36,884 nucleotides of DNA from an uncultured beta proteobacterium (GCA_902826155.1 CADEDU010000004.1:37366-74249), one strand, 5' to 3'; numbered from the stretch's first letter, positions 28,008-36,398 are shown. Program-made: numbers and translations. The notes: a model not told the origin generated them from the letters alone.

Positions 28008-28403
28008 CTACAAACTCGCGCCGCGCGTGCCGGCATGGGACTTCTCGAAGCGCGTCTGGCACGGCACGCATCGCAGCGCCGTGGGCTGTGCGTCGAGTCT
28101 GGTGCTATCGATGCGCTCCTCGCAGTCGAGGCATAGCCCGTACTTGCCGCTGTCGATGCGGGTGAGTGCGGCCTCGATCGCGCGCAGCTCGCCGACGTCG
28201 CGGCTGATTTCGGCGCGTTCGGTGTCGATCAACGACGACGCGGTCGATTCGTCGCCGGAATTGCCGACTTCGCCGGCGATGGCACGAAACGGTTCGTCTT
28301 CAGCGCGGCCCGTCATCTCGGCGATCTGTCCGCGCAATTCGCTCGCGCGCTGCGCAAGCTTGTGCCGCAACGATTCGAGGTCATACCGTTCGAACGAGAC
28401 CAT
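28008..28403 (-). CDS. DksA/TraR-type C4 zinc-finger protein
   Basis: A 131-residue protein of the DksA/TraR family, whose members bind the RNA polymerase secondary channel. The N-terminal half is a predicted coiled coil (about 8-85) and the C-terminal zinc finger uses C91, C94, C112 and C115. At the tip, where DksA has D-x-x-D-x-A, this protein reads NSGDES (48-53), so it keeps one acidic residue but not the full signature and need not act like DksA. ATG 28403 has AAGGAAA about 6 bases before it and is preferred over the in-frame 28439. A TTGAC-N4-ATCAA box sits 63-76 bases upstream. Confidence 0.9.
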   Translation of the reverse strand: MVSFERYDLESLRHKLAQRASELRGQIAEMTGRAEDEPFRAIAGEVGNSGDESTASSLIDTERAEISRDVGELRAIEAALTRIDSGKYGLCLDCEERIDSTRLDAQPTALRCVPCQTRFEKSHAGTRGASL

Positions 28404-28465
28404 CCGCTTTCCTTCCGTTGTTTCTTGCGCCTGAGGCAACGTTAGCGTCAGCGCCGATGCCGCGA

Positions 28466-28479
28466 TTGACTTCCATCAA
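28466..28479 (-). promoter_or_regulatory. FNR/ANR-type box before the DksA-type gene
   Basis: TTGACTTCCATCAA differs from TTGAT-N4-ATCAA at one position, the same change as in the box at 27943. On the minus strand TAACGT (28444-28439), a -10-like TAnnnT, follows after 21 bases, fitting class II activation of the zinc-finger gene. Its centre is 44 bp from that of the next box. Confidence 0.65.
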
Positions 28480-28509
28480 GCCGTCACTCGACACAGTTCT
28501 GAGCATGAG

Positions 28510-28523
28510 TTGATCGCTATCAA
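28510..28523 (+). promoter_or_regulatory. Perfect FNR/ANR-type box before hsp20
   Basis: TTGATCGCTATCAA is an exact match to TTGAT-N4-ATCAA. TACGCT at 28545-28550 follows after 21 bases as a -10 box, predicting a start near 28557 and the box centre near -41. This is class II geometry for FNR-like oxygen sensors. The leader to the Hsp20 ATG would be about 118 bases. Confidence 0.7.
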
Positions 28524-28674
28524 TCGGCTTCGATCGGATCGTTCTACGCTTGCGTGCACGAGGTGGGATTCATCTGTGCTGCACGCGAGCCGTGATTGGA
28601 CCCGCGCGATGTGGCAAGCCTCGACTCCCCACTTCTCTCCCCGCAACTGCTTCCGACAAAGTCAGGAGACTCTC

Positions 28675-29118
28675 ATGGCGAACATCACACCGTTCGGCTC
28701 GCTGCGCGACATGGCCCGGCTCGATCCGTGGCGCGACTTCGATGATCTGTTCAAGGCGTTTCGCATGCGTCCGGCGCTGCGCGAGGTCGATCTGCCCGCC
28801 GACATTCGCGTCGACGTCACCGAAGACGAGAAGAACTACATGGTGAAGGCCGACATTCCCGGCGTCACCAAGGAGGACATTCAGGTTTCGATCGACGGCA
28901 ACCAGGTGGCGATCTCGACCGAGGTCAAGCGCGAGAAGGAAGAGAAGGACAAGAACACGCTCGTGCGCGAGCGCTACTACGGCAAGCAATATCGCAGCTT
29001 CATGCTGGATTCGGACGTCGATGACGCCAAAGCCGAGGCGACGTACAAGGACGGCGTGCTGCAGCTCACGTTGCCGAAGAGGGCCGGCACCGCGACCAGG
29101 AAGCTCGAGGTCCGATGA
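28675..29118 (+). CDS. Hsp20/alpha-crystallin family small heat shock protein
   Basis: A 147-residue ATP-independent holdase chaperone. The alpha-crystallin domain spans about residues 40-140, with DIRVDVTEDEKNYMVKADIPG, EDIQVSIDGNQVAI and the closing DGVLQLTLPKR. The short N-terminal arm includes DPWRDFDDLF. AGGAG at 28664-28668 stands 6 bases before ATG 28675, so longer in-frame starts are not used. A perfect FNR-type box and no obvious sigma32 promoter lie upstream, which suggests control by low oxygen rather than heat. The gene ends 7 bases before a strong terminator stem. Confidence 0.95.
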   Translation: MANITPFGSLRDMARLDPWRDFDDLFKAFRMRPALREVDLPADIRVDVTEDEKNYMVKADIPGVTKEDIQVSIDGNQVAISTEVKREKEEKDKNTLVRERYYGKQYRSFMLDSDVDDAKAEATYKDGVLQLTLPKRAGTATRKLEVR

Positions 29119-29125
29119 CGAGGAA

Positions 29126-29159
29126 AAAGAAGCGAGCCGAGCAGTCGGCTCGCTTCTTT
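29126..29159. terminator. Bidirectional intrinsic terminator between hsp20 and tRNA-Sec
   Basis: A perfect 15-base-pair stem (29126-29140 with 29145-29159) around the loop GCAG. Read on the minus strand it ends in a CTTCTTTTTCC tract, so it is a good terminator for selB-tRNA-Sec. On the plus strand the T tract after hsp20 is shorter, CTTCTTTC. Confidence 0.9.
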
Positions 29160-29173
29160 CGATCCGACACGGT

Positions 29174-29269
29174 TGGCGGAAAAGAGTGGGAGTCGAACCC
29201 ACCAGAGACGTCTGACGCCTCTCCACGGATTTGAAGTCCGGGCGCCCCACCGGGGTGCGATTCTCTTCC
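29174..29269 (-). tRNA. selC: tRNA-Sec (anticodon UCA)
   Basis: A 96-base gene with encoded CCA. The acceptor stem has 8 base pairs (GGAAGAGA with TCTTTTCC), the D stem is CCCC-GGT-GGGG-like, the anticodon loop is ACTTCAAAT with UCA (TGA at 29232-29234 on the plus strand), the long variable arm pairs AGAGGCG with CGTCTCT, and the T arm is GTGGG-TTCGACT-CCCAC. These are the marks of the selenocysteine tRNA. It lies 57 bases after selB on the same strand and is followed by the strong terminator. Confidence 0.98.
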
Positions 29270-29326
29270 GTTGTCGCGGGCTGAAGTCTAACGGCAAGCG
29301 CCTTTCAGCTGCGCCGCTCGCCGCAG

Positions 29327-31267
29327 TTACTTCGGCGCGTTCTCGTCGCGCACGAACAGGCCGCCGGCTGGACGCAGCACTTCGCGCGCCTCGCCGGCGC
29401 GCCGGGTGAAGCGCACGCGGTCGAAGAATTCCAGCACCTCGATCGTGACGTTGCGGCCCAGCGCGCTCCTGTCGCGGAACGCGGCGACGGTGAGCTTGCG
29501 ATCAGCATCCTTGGCTGCCAGATCGCCGGCCAGTGTTGCCAGTTGCTGAATCGCCGCTGGCGTATAGAACCGCGCGTCGCTCACGCGATGCAGGATCCCC
29601 TGGCGTGCGGCCCGTTCGAGCATCGACTGCACCTTCTTCGCATCGGCGCGCACGGCCGCGGCGATCTCATGGGAACTCGGCGGCCGCGTCGCGTTGGCTT
29701 CGATCGCGCGCATGATCTTTTCCCACAGCGCCGCCTCGGCCGCATTGACCTTCGGGCGATGCGAGGGTAGATGCACGACCGCACCCGTGCGAGCCAGGGT
29801 GTTGTCCTTGATCAGCTCGCCCGCGATGACGACGGCGACTTCACGAGGCAGCGTGCCATGGCTTGCGCGCAGCAACTGATCCTCGGGCATGCCGGCCTGC
29901 TCGGGGAAGCGCTTGTGATGCGCGGCGGCGGCATCGAGCGCGGCGCGGCGGAAATGCTCCCACTGATCGATCGCGAAGACGAGCTGCCGATCCGGCAGGT
30001 CGATCGACCGGTGCGGCACCTGGTCCAGCACGGCTTTGCGCTCGGCCGGACTCAGGTTGCGATTCGCGGCGAACTGCGTGAACGAGAGGCCGTGCACGGC
30101 GGTTGGCAGCAGGGCCGCCAGGGCTTTCGCCGCATCGAGCTCCTCGTGCGCGCGCAGTTGCGCGAGACGCTCCGGCCTGGCGCGCCCGCGTCGTGGCGGG
30201 TAGATGTCGATCACGCTCCCGCCGCCCAGGGTGCGGCGCGCCGATTGATCGCGCACGATGAAGCGGTCGCCGTGCGCTGCTCCGATCGGGTGATCGAGCA
30301 CGAGCTGCACCAATCCGGATTCGCCCGGGGCGATGCGGTCGGCCTCCAGCACGGCTACACGCGCCGTCACATCGCTTGCGCCGAGATGGACGTGCACGGG
30401 CGTCCAATGCATCAGCGGTTTTGCCTCGCTCGCGAGCAGGCGCAGGCGCGCGTCGAACTTCGGCGCGGCGGGCGGTGCGTCGGGGTGGACGATCCAGTCA
30501 CCGCGGCGCAGATGTTCGACGTCGAGTTGCGTGCTGGCCAGATTCAGGGCGCAGCGTTCGCCCGCCCGGCCGACCTGCGCCACAGCGTTCTGAGCATGGA
30601 TGCCGCGAATCCGCGCCGGCTGCGCCGCCAACAGGGCTCGCACCTGATCGCCCACTGCAATCTGACCGGCGACGACCGTGCCCGTGGCGATCAGTCCGGC
30701 GCCGGAAACCGTGAAGGTGCGATCGACCGCCAGCCTGAAGTTGCCGTGGCTGGCACGCGCCGCGATGCTCCGTGCCATGGCTTCGAGCCGGTGTTTGAGC
30801 GTGGCGACCCCTGCACCGGTGATGGCGGACACTGGAAAAATCTCCGCGCCTGTCAGGGAGGTGGGTGCGAGCAATGCTGTGATCTCGCTGTGCACCTCCG
30901 CGACGCGCGCTTCACTCACACGATCGATCTTGGTGAGTGCCACCAGCCCCTGACGTACGCCCAGCAGGTCGAGAATCGCCAGGTGCTCGCGTGTCTGCGG
31001 CATCGGACCATCGTCGGCAGCGACAATGAACAATGCTGCATCCACCCCGGCCACACCGCACAGCATGTTGTGGACGAAGCGCTCATGTCCGGGCACATCG
31101 ATGAAGCCGATGGTGACGTCGGCGGTGAGCTTGAGGTACGCGAAGCCGATGTCGATCGTGAGTCCGCGCTTTTTTTCCTCGGGCAGTCGATCGGTATCGA
31201 TGCCGGTGAGCGCTTTGACCAGCGACGTTTTGCCGTGGTCGACGTGCCCGGCGGTGGCTATGATCAT
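29327..31267 (-). CDS. selB: Selenocysteine-specific elongation factor SelB
   Basis: GTPase that delivers selenocysteyl-tRNA to UGA codons marked by a SECIS hairpin. The 646-residue protein opens with the G1 motif AGHVDHGKT (7-14), then RLPEEKKRGLTIDIGF (switch 1), DVPGHERFVHNM (G3) and the TKID G4 motif near 115. EF-Tu-like domains 2 and 3 follow, then a long C-terminal part with winged-helix repeats (SLPGRDLL-like spacing is absent, but the FFDRVRFTRR end is typical). ATG 31267 starts 3 bases after the GST stop, with no separate ribosome site. tRNA-Sec follows. The usual partner selA is not here. Confidence 0.97.
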   Translation of the reverse strand: MIIATAGHVDHGKTSLVKALTGIDTDRLPEEKKRGLTIDIGFAYLKLTADVTIGFIDVPGHERFVHNMLCGVAGVDAALFIVAADDGPMPQTREHLAILDLLGVRQGLVALTKIDRVSEARVAEVHSEITALLAPTSLTGAEIFPVSAITGAGVATLKHRLEAMARSIAARASHGNFRLAVDRTFTVSGAGLIATGTVVAGQIAVGDQVRALLAAQPARIRGIHAQNAVAQVGRAGERCALNLASTQLDVEHLRRGDWIVHPDAPPAAPKFDARLRLLASEAKPLMHWTPVHVHLGASDVTARVAVLEADRIAPGESGLVQLVLDHPIGAAHGDRFIVRDQSARRTLGGGSVIDIYPPRRGRARPERLAQLRAHEELDAAKALAALLPTAVHGLSFTQFAANRNLSPAERKAVLDQVPHRSIDLPDRQLVFAIDQWEHFRRAALDAAAAHHKRFPEQAGMPEDQLLRASHGTLPREVAVVIAGELIKDNTLARTGAVVHLPSHRPKVNAAEAALWEKIMRAIEANATRPPSSHEIAAAVRADAKKVQSMLERAARQGILHRVSDARFYTPAAIQQLATLAGDLAAKDADRKLTVAAFRDRSALGRNVTIEVLEFFDRVRFTRRAGEAREVLRPAGGLFVRDENAPK

Positions 31268-31270
31268 CGG

Positions 31271-32002
31271 TCAGGCGTCGCTATCGAGTTCCGGATACCG
31301 TCGGAAGATGCCTTTCTCGTTGAACGGAATCCGTCGAGGCGAGGCGAGATAGCGCGCAATGTTGGGCAGAGCCGCGACCCGGTCGTGCACCGCGACCACC
31401 CGCGCATGGCTCGACTCGGCGTGTCGCATCGCGTTCGGGAAGGCGTAGCGCATTCCGGCGACGATCTGGAACAGCGACAGATCGACATGGCTGAGCGCGG
31501 TGCCGACGCTGTGCACGCCGTCGTTGCCGCCGATGATCCGCTCGAAGTATCCCAGGTACTTCGGCATGCGCTCGGCGATGAACACTTTGCTACGCCGCGC
31601 CGCTTCCGGTTTCTGGTCTTCGTAGTAGAGGCTGGATCCGATCGGATGATGGGTGTCGTGGATCTCTTTGACGAAATCGGTGATCGTGAGTTGCAGGCCG
31701 TGCGCAACCACCTGGCTCGCTTCGTCGGACGGCACCAGCCCCAGGCGCGGCCCCAGGAACTGCAGGATGTTGGCGGCGTGGCTGACAAGCACGTTGCCCG
31801 CCTTGAGGAAGGGCGGTGCGAACGGCGTCGCGACGCTGCGCTCCATCAACCGCATCATCGCCGGTACGCCTTGACCGTCGCGTTCGTTGCCGCGTGCAAC
31901 GTCGAGATAGTCAGCGCCCGCGGCTTCGAGCGCGAGGCGCACGAATTCGCCGCGTCCTTGAATTGAAGGCCAGTAGTACAGTTCGTAGCGCATAGTCCGC
32001 AT
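31271..32002 (-). CDS. Glutathione S-transferase
   Basis: A 243-residue cytosolic GST. The N-terminal thioredoxin-like half reads YELYYWPSIQGRGEFVRLALEAAG, where Tyr near the start and the QGRGE stretch form the glutathione site, then an SHAANILQFLG segment. The C-terminal helical half contains LSHVDLSLFQIVAGM, the usual capping motif. The substrate is unknown. ATG 32002 or ATG 31993 can start it; neither has a clear ribosome site. selB starts 3 bases after its stop, so they form one operon. In E. coli a GST-like gene (yibF) also precedes selA-selB, but here selA itself is missing. Confidence 0.9.
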   Translation of the reverse strand: MRTMRYELYYWPSIQGRGEFVRLALEAAGADYLDVARGNERDGQGVPAMMRLMERSVATPFAPPFLKAGNVLVSHAANILQFLGPRLGLVPSDEASQVVAHGLQLTITDFVKEIHDTHHPIGSSLYYEDQKPEAARRSKVFIAERMPKYLGYFERIIGGNDGVHSVGTALSHVDLSLFQIVAGMRYAFPNAMRHAESSHARVVAVHDRVAALPNIARYLASPRRIPFNEKGIFRRYPELDSDA

Positions 32003-32124
32003 ATCATCCGGGTTCGAAATCGGTCGACCGGGTCGATCGAGTCCAATGAGTACGTCGGGATTGTGGATGAGCGCGCAACGCGACTCAAGCGCGGCGCGAC
32101 ATCAGGTCTTTCAGGGGAGTGCAC

Positions 32125-33063
32125 ATGGCGATGAAGCAGGTTGGGGCAGCGATTCATGAACGCACCGCAGGCGCGATGCTTGCGGGCATACGGCATGCGG
32201 ATCGGGTCGGCGTGCCGACCGTGTGGTTGACCACAGGAGCCGGTCCGGATGCGTTGACGGTGTTCGCGGCGGCCTCATCGGTCACCGAGCGGGTGCGCAT
32301 GGGCACGGCGATCGTGCCGACGTATCCGCGCAATCCGGTGGTCGTCGCGCAGCAGGCGGCCGACATCGGCTCGATGATCCCGGGGCGGTTCATCCTGGGC
32401 GTGGGTCCGAGCCATGCGCCCACGGTGGAGCAGCGCTATGGCATCCCGTACGAGCGTCCCCTCGAACATCTGCGCGAATTCATCACCATCATGCGTGGAC
32501 TGCTCAAGGGCGAGCAGGTCGATTTTTCGGGCAAGCGCTTCAAGCTGAGCGCCAAGCTTTCCTACGGGGCGGATGTGCCGGTGATCATTTCGGCGCTGCG
32601 CGCAGGTTCGTTCGAACTGGCCGGTGAGGCCGCCGACGGCGCGGTGACGTGGCTGTGCCCGGCGCCCTATCTGCGCGACGTGGCGCTGCCGGCGATGGAC
32701 CGTGGCGCCGCCAAGGCAGGACTCAAACGCCCGCGACTCGTCGCGCACGCGTTCGTGGCGTTGACCACCGATGCCGAGGCGCTCAAGCGCGGCGTCGAAG
32801 AGTCGCTCACGTACTACCCGCGCTTGAAGAATTACCAGGAGATGTTCGTTGCGGCCGGCTACCCCGAAGCGCGCAACGCCGGCTGGTCGCAAGGGATGAT
32901 CGACGCGGTCGTGCTGCACGGCGATGCCGCCACTTGCGAGCGCAAGCTGCGCGCTTTCATGGAGACATCACGCTGCGACGAGATGATCCTGTCGGTGCTG
33001 GCGACCGGTGCCGACCGCACCGCGAGCGTGAACGGCACGCTGGAGTGGATCGGCAAGTTGTAG
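32125..33063 (+). CDS. Luciferase-like (LLM class) F420/flavin-dependent oxidoreductase
   Basis: A 312-residue TIM-barrel oxidoreductase of the bacterial luciferase superfamily. It shows the strand-loop patterns RVRMGTAIVPTYPRNP and PGRFILGVGPSHAP, then YGIPYERPLEHLREFI, resembling the F420-dependent subgroup common in actinobacteria. Whether it uses FMN or F420 cannot be decided by eye. AGGGGAG at 32113-32119 lies 5 bases before ATG 32125, so the GTG at 32119 is not used. It is convergent with the MFS gene and close to a second LLM protein, so both may belong to one catabolic or detoxifying route (inference). Confidence 0.9.
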   Translation: MAMKQVGAAIHERTAGAMLAGIRHADRVGVPTVWLTTGAGPDALTVFAAASSVTERVRMGTAIVPTYPRNPVVVAQQAADIGSMIPGRFILGVGPSHAPTVEQRYGIPYERPLEHLREFITIMRGLLKGEQVDFSGKRFKLSAKLSYGADVPVIISALRAGSFELAGEAADGAVTWLCPAPYLRDVALPAMDRGAAKAGLKRPRLVAHAFVALTTDAEALKRGVEESLTYYPRLKNYQEMFVAAGYPEARNAGWSQGMIDAVVLHGDAATCERKLRAFMETSRCDEMILSVLATGADRTASVNGTLEWIGKL

Positions 33064-33100
33064 AGCCACGCTTGCTGATCAGGCGCCCGCGGCCCGTGCA

Positions 33101-34357
33101 TCAATGGTGCGCAGGGGCGGGCTCCTTGCGCAGCGTGAGCAACCAGGCGAGCGACACGCACTGGATCGCCCCCAGTACGCCGAACACCAGCCAGTAGCCG
33201 GTTTGCGCGTACCCGCCATCGCTGCGCGCGAACGGCTGCAGCAGCATGCCCGCGCCCCACTGCGTGAGGAACGTGCAGACGAACATGCACATGTTGATCG
33301 CGGTAGTGACGCGGCCTGACATCGTGCGCGGGAACAGCATGGCCACGAAGGTGTAGGACAGCACGGTCGACATGGCGCCGAACCCGTAGGCGATCAGCAG
33401 CGGCAGGCGTGCAATCTCGGTGAAGCCGGCGAGCAGCAGACACACGACGCTGAGCGTCATGCCGAGCTTGAACATCGTCAGCCGCGGCACGCCGCGCGCG
33501 GCGAGCAGGTCGGCGCCGACACCGAATGCGGGCGAGGAAACGAGGGCGCTCACTGCGATCCAGAACAACCAGGTCGCGGCGGTAGCGCGGGACAGCCCGT
33601 CGACGTCCATCAGCCAGGGCACGATCCACAGGCCGAACAGGCCCTGGAAAGCCGATTGCACCGTGACCATCGGCAGGCCCAGTCGCCAGAACATGGGCGT
33701 GCGCGCGATCTGGCCAAACACGCTCCACTGGTCGCGCCACGAGGCGCGTGCGAATCCAGCGGTCTGCTTCGGTACCGCGAACCAGACCAACGCTGCGATC
33801 GAGAGCGCCATCAGCGCGAACACGGCGAATGTGGCACGCCAGCCGATGTGAGCAGCGCTGAATTCGACCGGCGTGGTAGCCACCAGCGCGCCGAGGCTGC
33901 CGAACGCCATGGTCCAGCCGGTGAGCGATGCCAGCCGATCCATCGGATACCACAGCGCAAAGGCCTTGATCGCGCCCATCAGGCAGGCCGACACGCCAAC
34001 GCCGATCATGATGCGGGCGATCGACAGGCCGACGAAACCCTGCGCAGTGGCGAACACGATCGATCCGCAAGCCGCAATGCAGAGCAGACCAGCCACGACG
34101 CGACGCGGGTCGAATCGGTCGAGCAGTACGCCCACAAGGGGCTGCATCGATGCGAACGCGAGGAAATAGACGCTGGTGAGCAGCCCGAGTTGCGCCGCGC
34201 TGAGCGAGAAGGAGTCCGCCAGCTCGTTGCCGATGACGGCATTCGCACTGCGAAACATGAACGAGATGAAAAAGCCGAGCGCGAACGGCAGGAACACCCG
34301 CGGGCCGAGCGAAACGATCGGGGCCGTCAAGGCCGGCGGCGGGGCGGCGCTGCTCAA
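33101..34357 (-). CDS. MFS transporter
   Basis: A 418-residue major facilitator with 12 predicted helices. The family signatures are visible: FLPFALGFFISFMFRSANAV in helix 1, the GVLLDRFDPRRV loop between helices 2 and 3, and VGADLLAARGVPRL in the matching loop of the second half. The cargo is unknown. The best start is TTG 34357, which overlaps the hydrolase stop as TTGA; an in-frame GTG about 20 codons further would also leave helix 1 intact. It is the last gene of the LLM-hydrolase-MFS operon, so it may move the substrate or product of those enzymes. Confidence 0.88.
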   Translation of the reverse strand: MSSAAPPPALTAPIVSLGPRVFLPFALGFFISFMFRSANAVIGNELADSFSLSAAQLGLLTSVYFLAFASMQPLVGVLLDRFDPRRVVAGLLCIAACGSIVFATAQGFVGLSIARIMIGVGVSACLMGAIKAFALWYPMDRLASLTGWTMAFGSLGALVATTPVEFSAAHIGWRATFAVFALMALSIAALVWFAVPKQTAGFARASWRDQWSVFGQIARTPMFWRLGLPMVTVQSAFQGLFGLWIVPWLMDVDGLSRATAATWLFWIAVSALVSSPAFGVGADLLAARGVPRLTMFKLGMTLSVVCLLLAGFTEIARLPLLIAYGFGAMSTVLSYTFVAMLFPRTMSGRVTTAINMCMFVCTFLTQWGAGMLLQPFARSDGGYAQTGYWLVFGVLGAIQCVSLAWLLTLRKEPAPAHH

Positions 34358-35160
34358 GCCGCAGCCAGCAATGCGTGCACCGGCTCGAGCACCTCGCGCG
34401 TGCGCTCGTAGGGCGCCATGTGCGCGGCATCGGCGATGACCAGCGAGCGCGCATCGAGGATGGCCGCGGCGAAATCCGCGGCGTAGCTGGCGGGGACGAA
34501 CGCGTCGCGCTCGCCGGCAACGATCAACGCGCGCGCGCGGATGCGATAGAGGCGCCGGCGCAAACCCTTGTCGGGGATCGGCCAGAGAAACTTCGCCACC
34601 GCCGTCATGCCGCGCGCGATCGTGACCAGCGCTTCGACCTGATCGCCTGGTGTCGATTGCGCGGATTGATCGGGCTTGGTTGCCATCGGCCCGGTGGGCG
34701 CACCGCCGAGCCATAGGATCTTGTCGATCGTGGGATACGGCCGTGCAAAAAGATCGGCGACCGGACGTGCGTCGTCCCACAAGCCCACCGGTGAGAGCAG
34801 GGCGAGCCGGTTCACCCTGGCCGGGAAATGCGCCGCCAGCTCGGCTGCAACCATCGCGCCGATGGAGTGGCCGATCAGCGCGATGCGATCGAGCCCGAGC
34901 GCGCCGAGCACGTCGTCGTAGTGCAAAGCGAGATCGTGGATCGTACGCAGTTCGTCGAGTTCGGCGAGGTCATTGAAGCCCGGCGCGAGCGGCGCAATCA
35001 CGCTGTAGCGCTCGGCCAGCGCGGCGACTACCGGGTCATGATCCTGCAGGCCGTGAACGCCATGCAGCCAGACCACGGTCGGGCCACGTCCGGCGCGCGC
35101 GATCTGCTGCGATCGACCCGAGGCGAGCTTGAGGGTTTCGCGATGCAACGTCGTGCTCAT
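34354..35160 (-). CDS. Alpha/beta hydrolase
   Basis: A 268-residue hydrolase with the full triad: S99 in GHSIGAM, D219 in AGERDAFVP and H247 in ADAAHMAP. The oxyanion loop is HGVHGLQDHD. No signal peptide is seen. Such enzymes cleave esters, lactones or C-C bonds; the substrate is unknown. ATG 35160 lies 5 bases after the LLM gene stop, and the stop overlaps the TTG start of the MFS gene. The tight packing supports one operon of oxidoreductase, hydrolase and transporter. Confidence 0.9.
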   Translation of the reverse strand: MSTTLHRETLKLASGRSQQIARAGRGPTVVWLHGVHGLQDHDPVVAALAERYSVIAPLAPGFNDLAELDELRTIHDLALHYDDVLGALGLDRIALIGHSIGAMVAAELAAHFPARVNRLALLSPVGLWDDARPVADLFARPYPTIDKILWLGGAPTGPMATKPDQSAQSTPGDQVEALVTIARGMTAVAKFLWPIPDKGLRRRLYRIRARALIVAGERDAFVPASYAADFAAAILDARSLVIADAAHMAPYERTREVLEPVHALLAAA

Positions 35161-35165
35161 CGTCG

Positions 35166-36398
35166 TCACGCAGTGACCGGTGCACGCGTCGCTTGCGGCG
35201 ATGCCGGGGATTCCTTGGGCCACCAGCGGTCTTCCCACTCGCTGAACTTGTTGCGCAGTTTTGGCATGACCTCCCGCGCGAAGCGGGTGGTGTTGGCGAG
35301 CGTCTTGTCCTTGGGCATATCGCCGAAGTGGCACAGCACCATGAGATGGCCCACGCGCAACGTGTCGGCCAGTTCGTTGAGGCGATCGATGACCGTCGCC
35401 GGACTGCCGGCGACGACATAGCCGCGATCGACGATGTCCTTCCAGGTCAGCGTGCCCGACAGCGCCGCGACACGCGAGACCTGCCCCTCGATGCCCTTGC
35501 GCAGCGTGGCGATCGACGCATAGCCGGGCGGATTCGCGTACGCAGGATTGAAGTGCAGGCAGCGGTTGTAGAAATAGAGCGCGTGCTTGGCGTACAGGCG
35601 TTCGGCCTCGGCATCGGAATCGGCGACGCCAACGAACTGCAGAAACCCCGCGCGATACGGATTGGGATCGACACCGAGGCGATCCACTGCCTCCCAGTAG
35701 CCCTTCATCACGTTGATGCCGGCCTTGTAGCCGAAGTAGGACAGGTAGGCGTAGAGGAAATCGTTTTGTGCGCACCAGTCGTAGGTCTCGACGCTGCCGC
35801 CGCCGGGGATCCACACCGGAGGATGCGGCTGCTGGATCGGACGCGGCCACAGATTCACGTAGCGCAACTGCGTGTACTTGCCGTTGAACGCAAACGGTCG
35901 GGGTTCCTTCCAGGCGCGCATGATCAGCTCGACGCCTTCGCGGTACTTCTCGCGCAGCGTGGCCGGGTTCTCGCCGTAGCAATATGCCGAGTCCATCGGC
36001 GTGCCCACCGGAAAACCCGACACGATGCGCCCGTTGGACATCACATCCAACATCGACATCTCTTCGGCCACGCGGATCGGCGGGTTGTAGAGCGCGACCG
36101 AATTGCCCATCACCACGAGCTTGGCGCGCGTGGTGCGGCGGGTGAGCGCGGCGGCCATCAGATTGGGCGAGGGCATCAGGCCGTACGCGTTCTGATGATG
36201 TTCGTTGACGCAGATGCCGTCGAAGCCTTCGCGCTCGGCGAATTCCAGCTCGTCGAGATACTCGTTGTAGACCGCGTTGCCCTTGACTGGGTCGTAAAGT
36301 TCGGCCGAGGGCACGTCGACCCACACGCCCGAATAACGCTCGCGGAAATCGTCGGGCAGATGCGGGTACGGCATCAGGTGGAACCAGTGGAATTTCAT
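35166..36398 (-). CDS. LLM class flavin-dependent oxidoreductase
   Basis: A 410-residue luciferase-superfamily monooxygenase-type enzyme, longer than the one at 32125. It begins KFHWFHLMPYPHLPDDF and has the conserved GFDGICVNEHHQNAYG and NGRIVSGFPVGTP segments plus PPVWIPGGGSVETYDW. It is expected to use reduced flavin to oxygenate an organic substrate, unknown here. AGGGGGT ends about 4 bases before ATG 36398. A sigma70-type promoter at 36429-36457 reads toward it. It leads the operon with the hydrolase and MFS genes. Confidence 0.92.
   Translation of the reverse strand: MKFHWFHLMPYPHLPDDFRERYSGVWVDVPSAELYDPVKGNAVYNEYLDELEFAEREGFDGICVNEHHQNAYGLMPSPNLMAAALTRRTTRAKLVVMGNSVALYNPPIRVAEEMSMLDVMSNGRIVSGFPVGTPMDSAYCYGENPATLREKYREGVELIMRAWKEPRPFAFNGKYTQLRYVNLWPRPIQQPHPPVWIPGGGSVETYDWCAQNDFLYAYLSYFGYKAGINVMKGYWEAVDRLGVDPNPYRAGFLQFVGVADSDAEAERLYAKHALYFYNRCLHFNPAYANPPGYASIATLRKGIEGQVSRVAALSGTLTWKDIVDRGYVVAGSPATVIDRLNELADTLRVGHLMVLCHFGDMPKDKTLANTTRFAREVMPKLRNKFSEWEDRWWPKESPASPQATRAPVTA

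Noticed and set aside
29771..31966. 731-residue open frame antisense to selB and the GST gene
   Set aside because: It spans two genuine genes of the other strand and has shadow composition.
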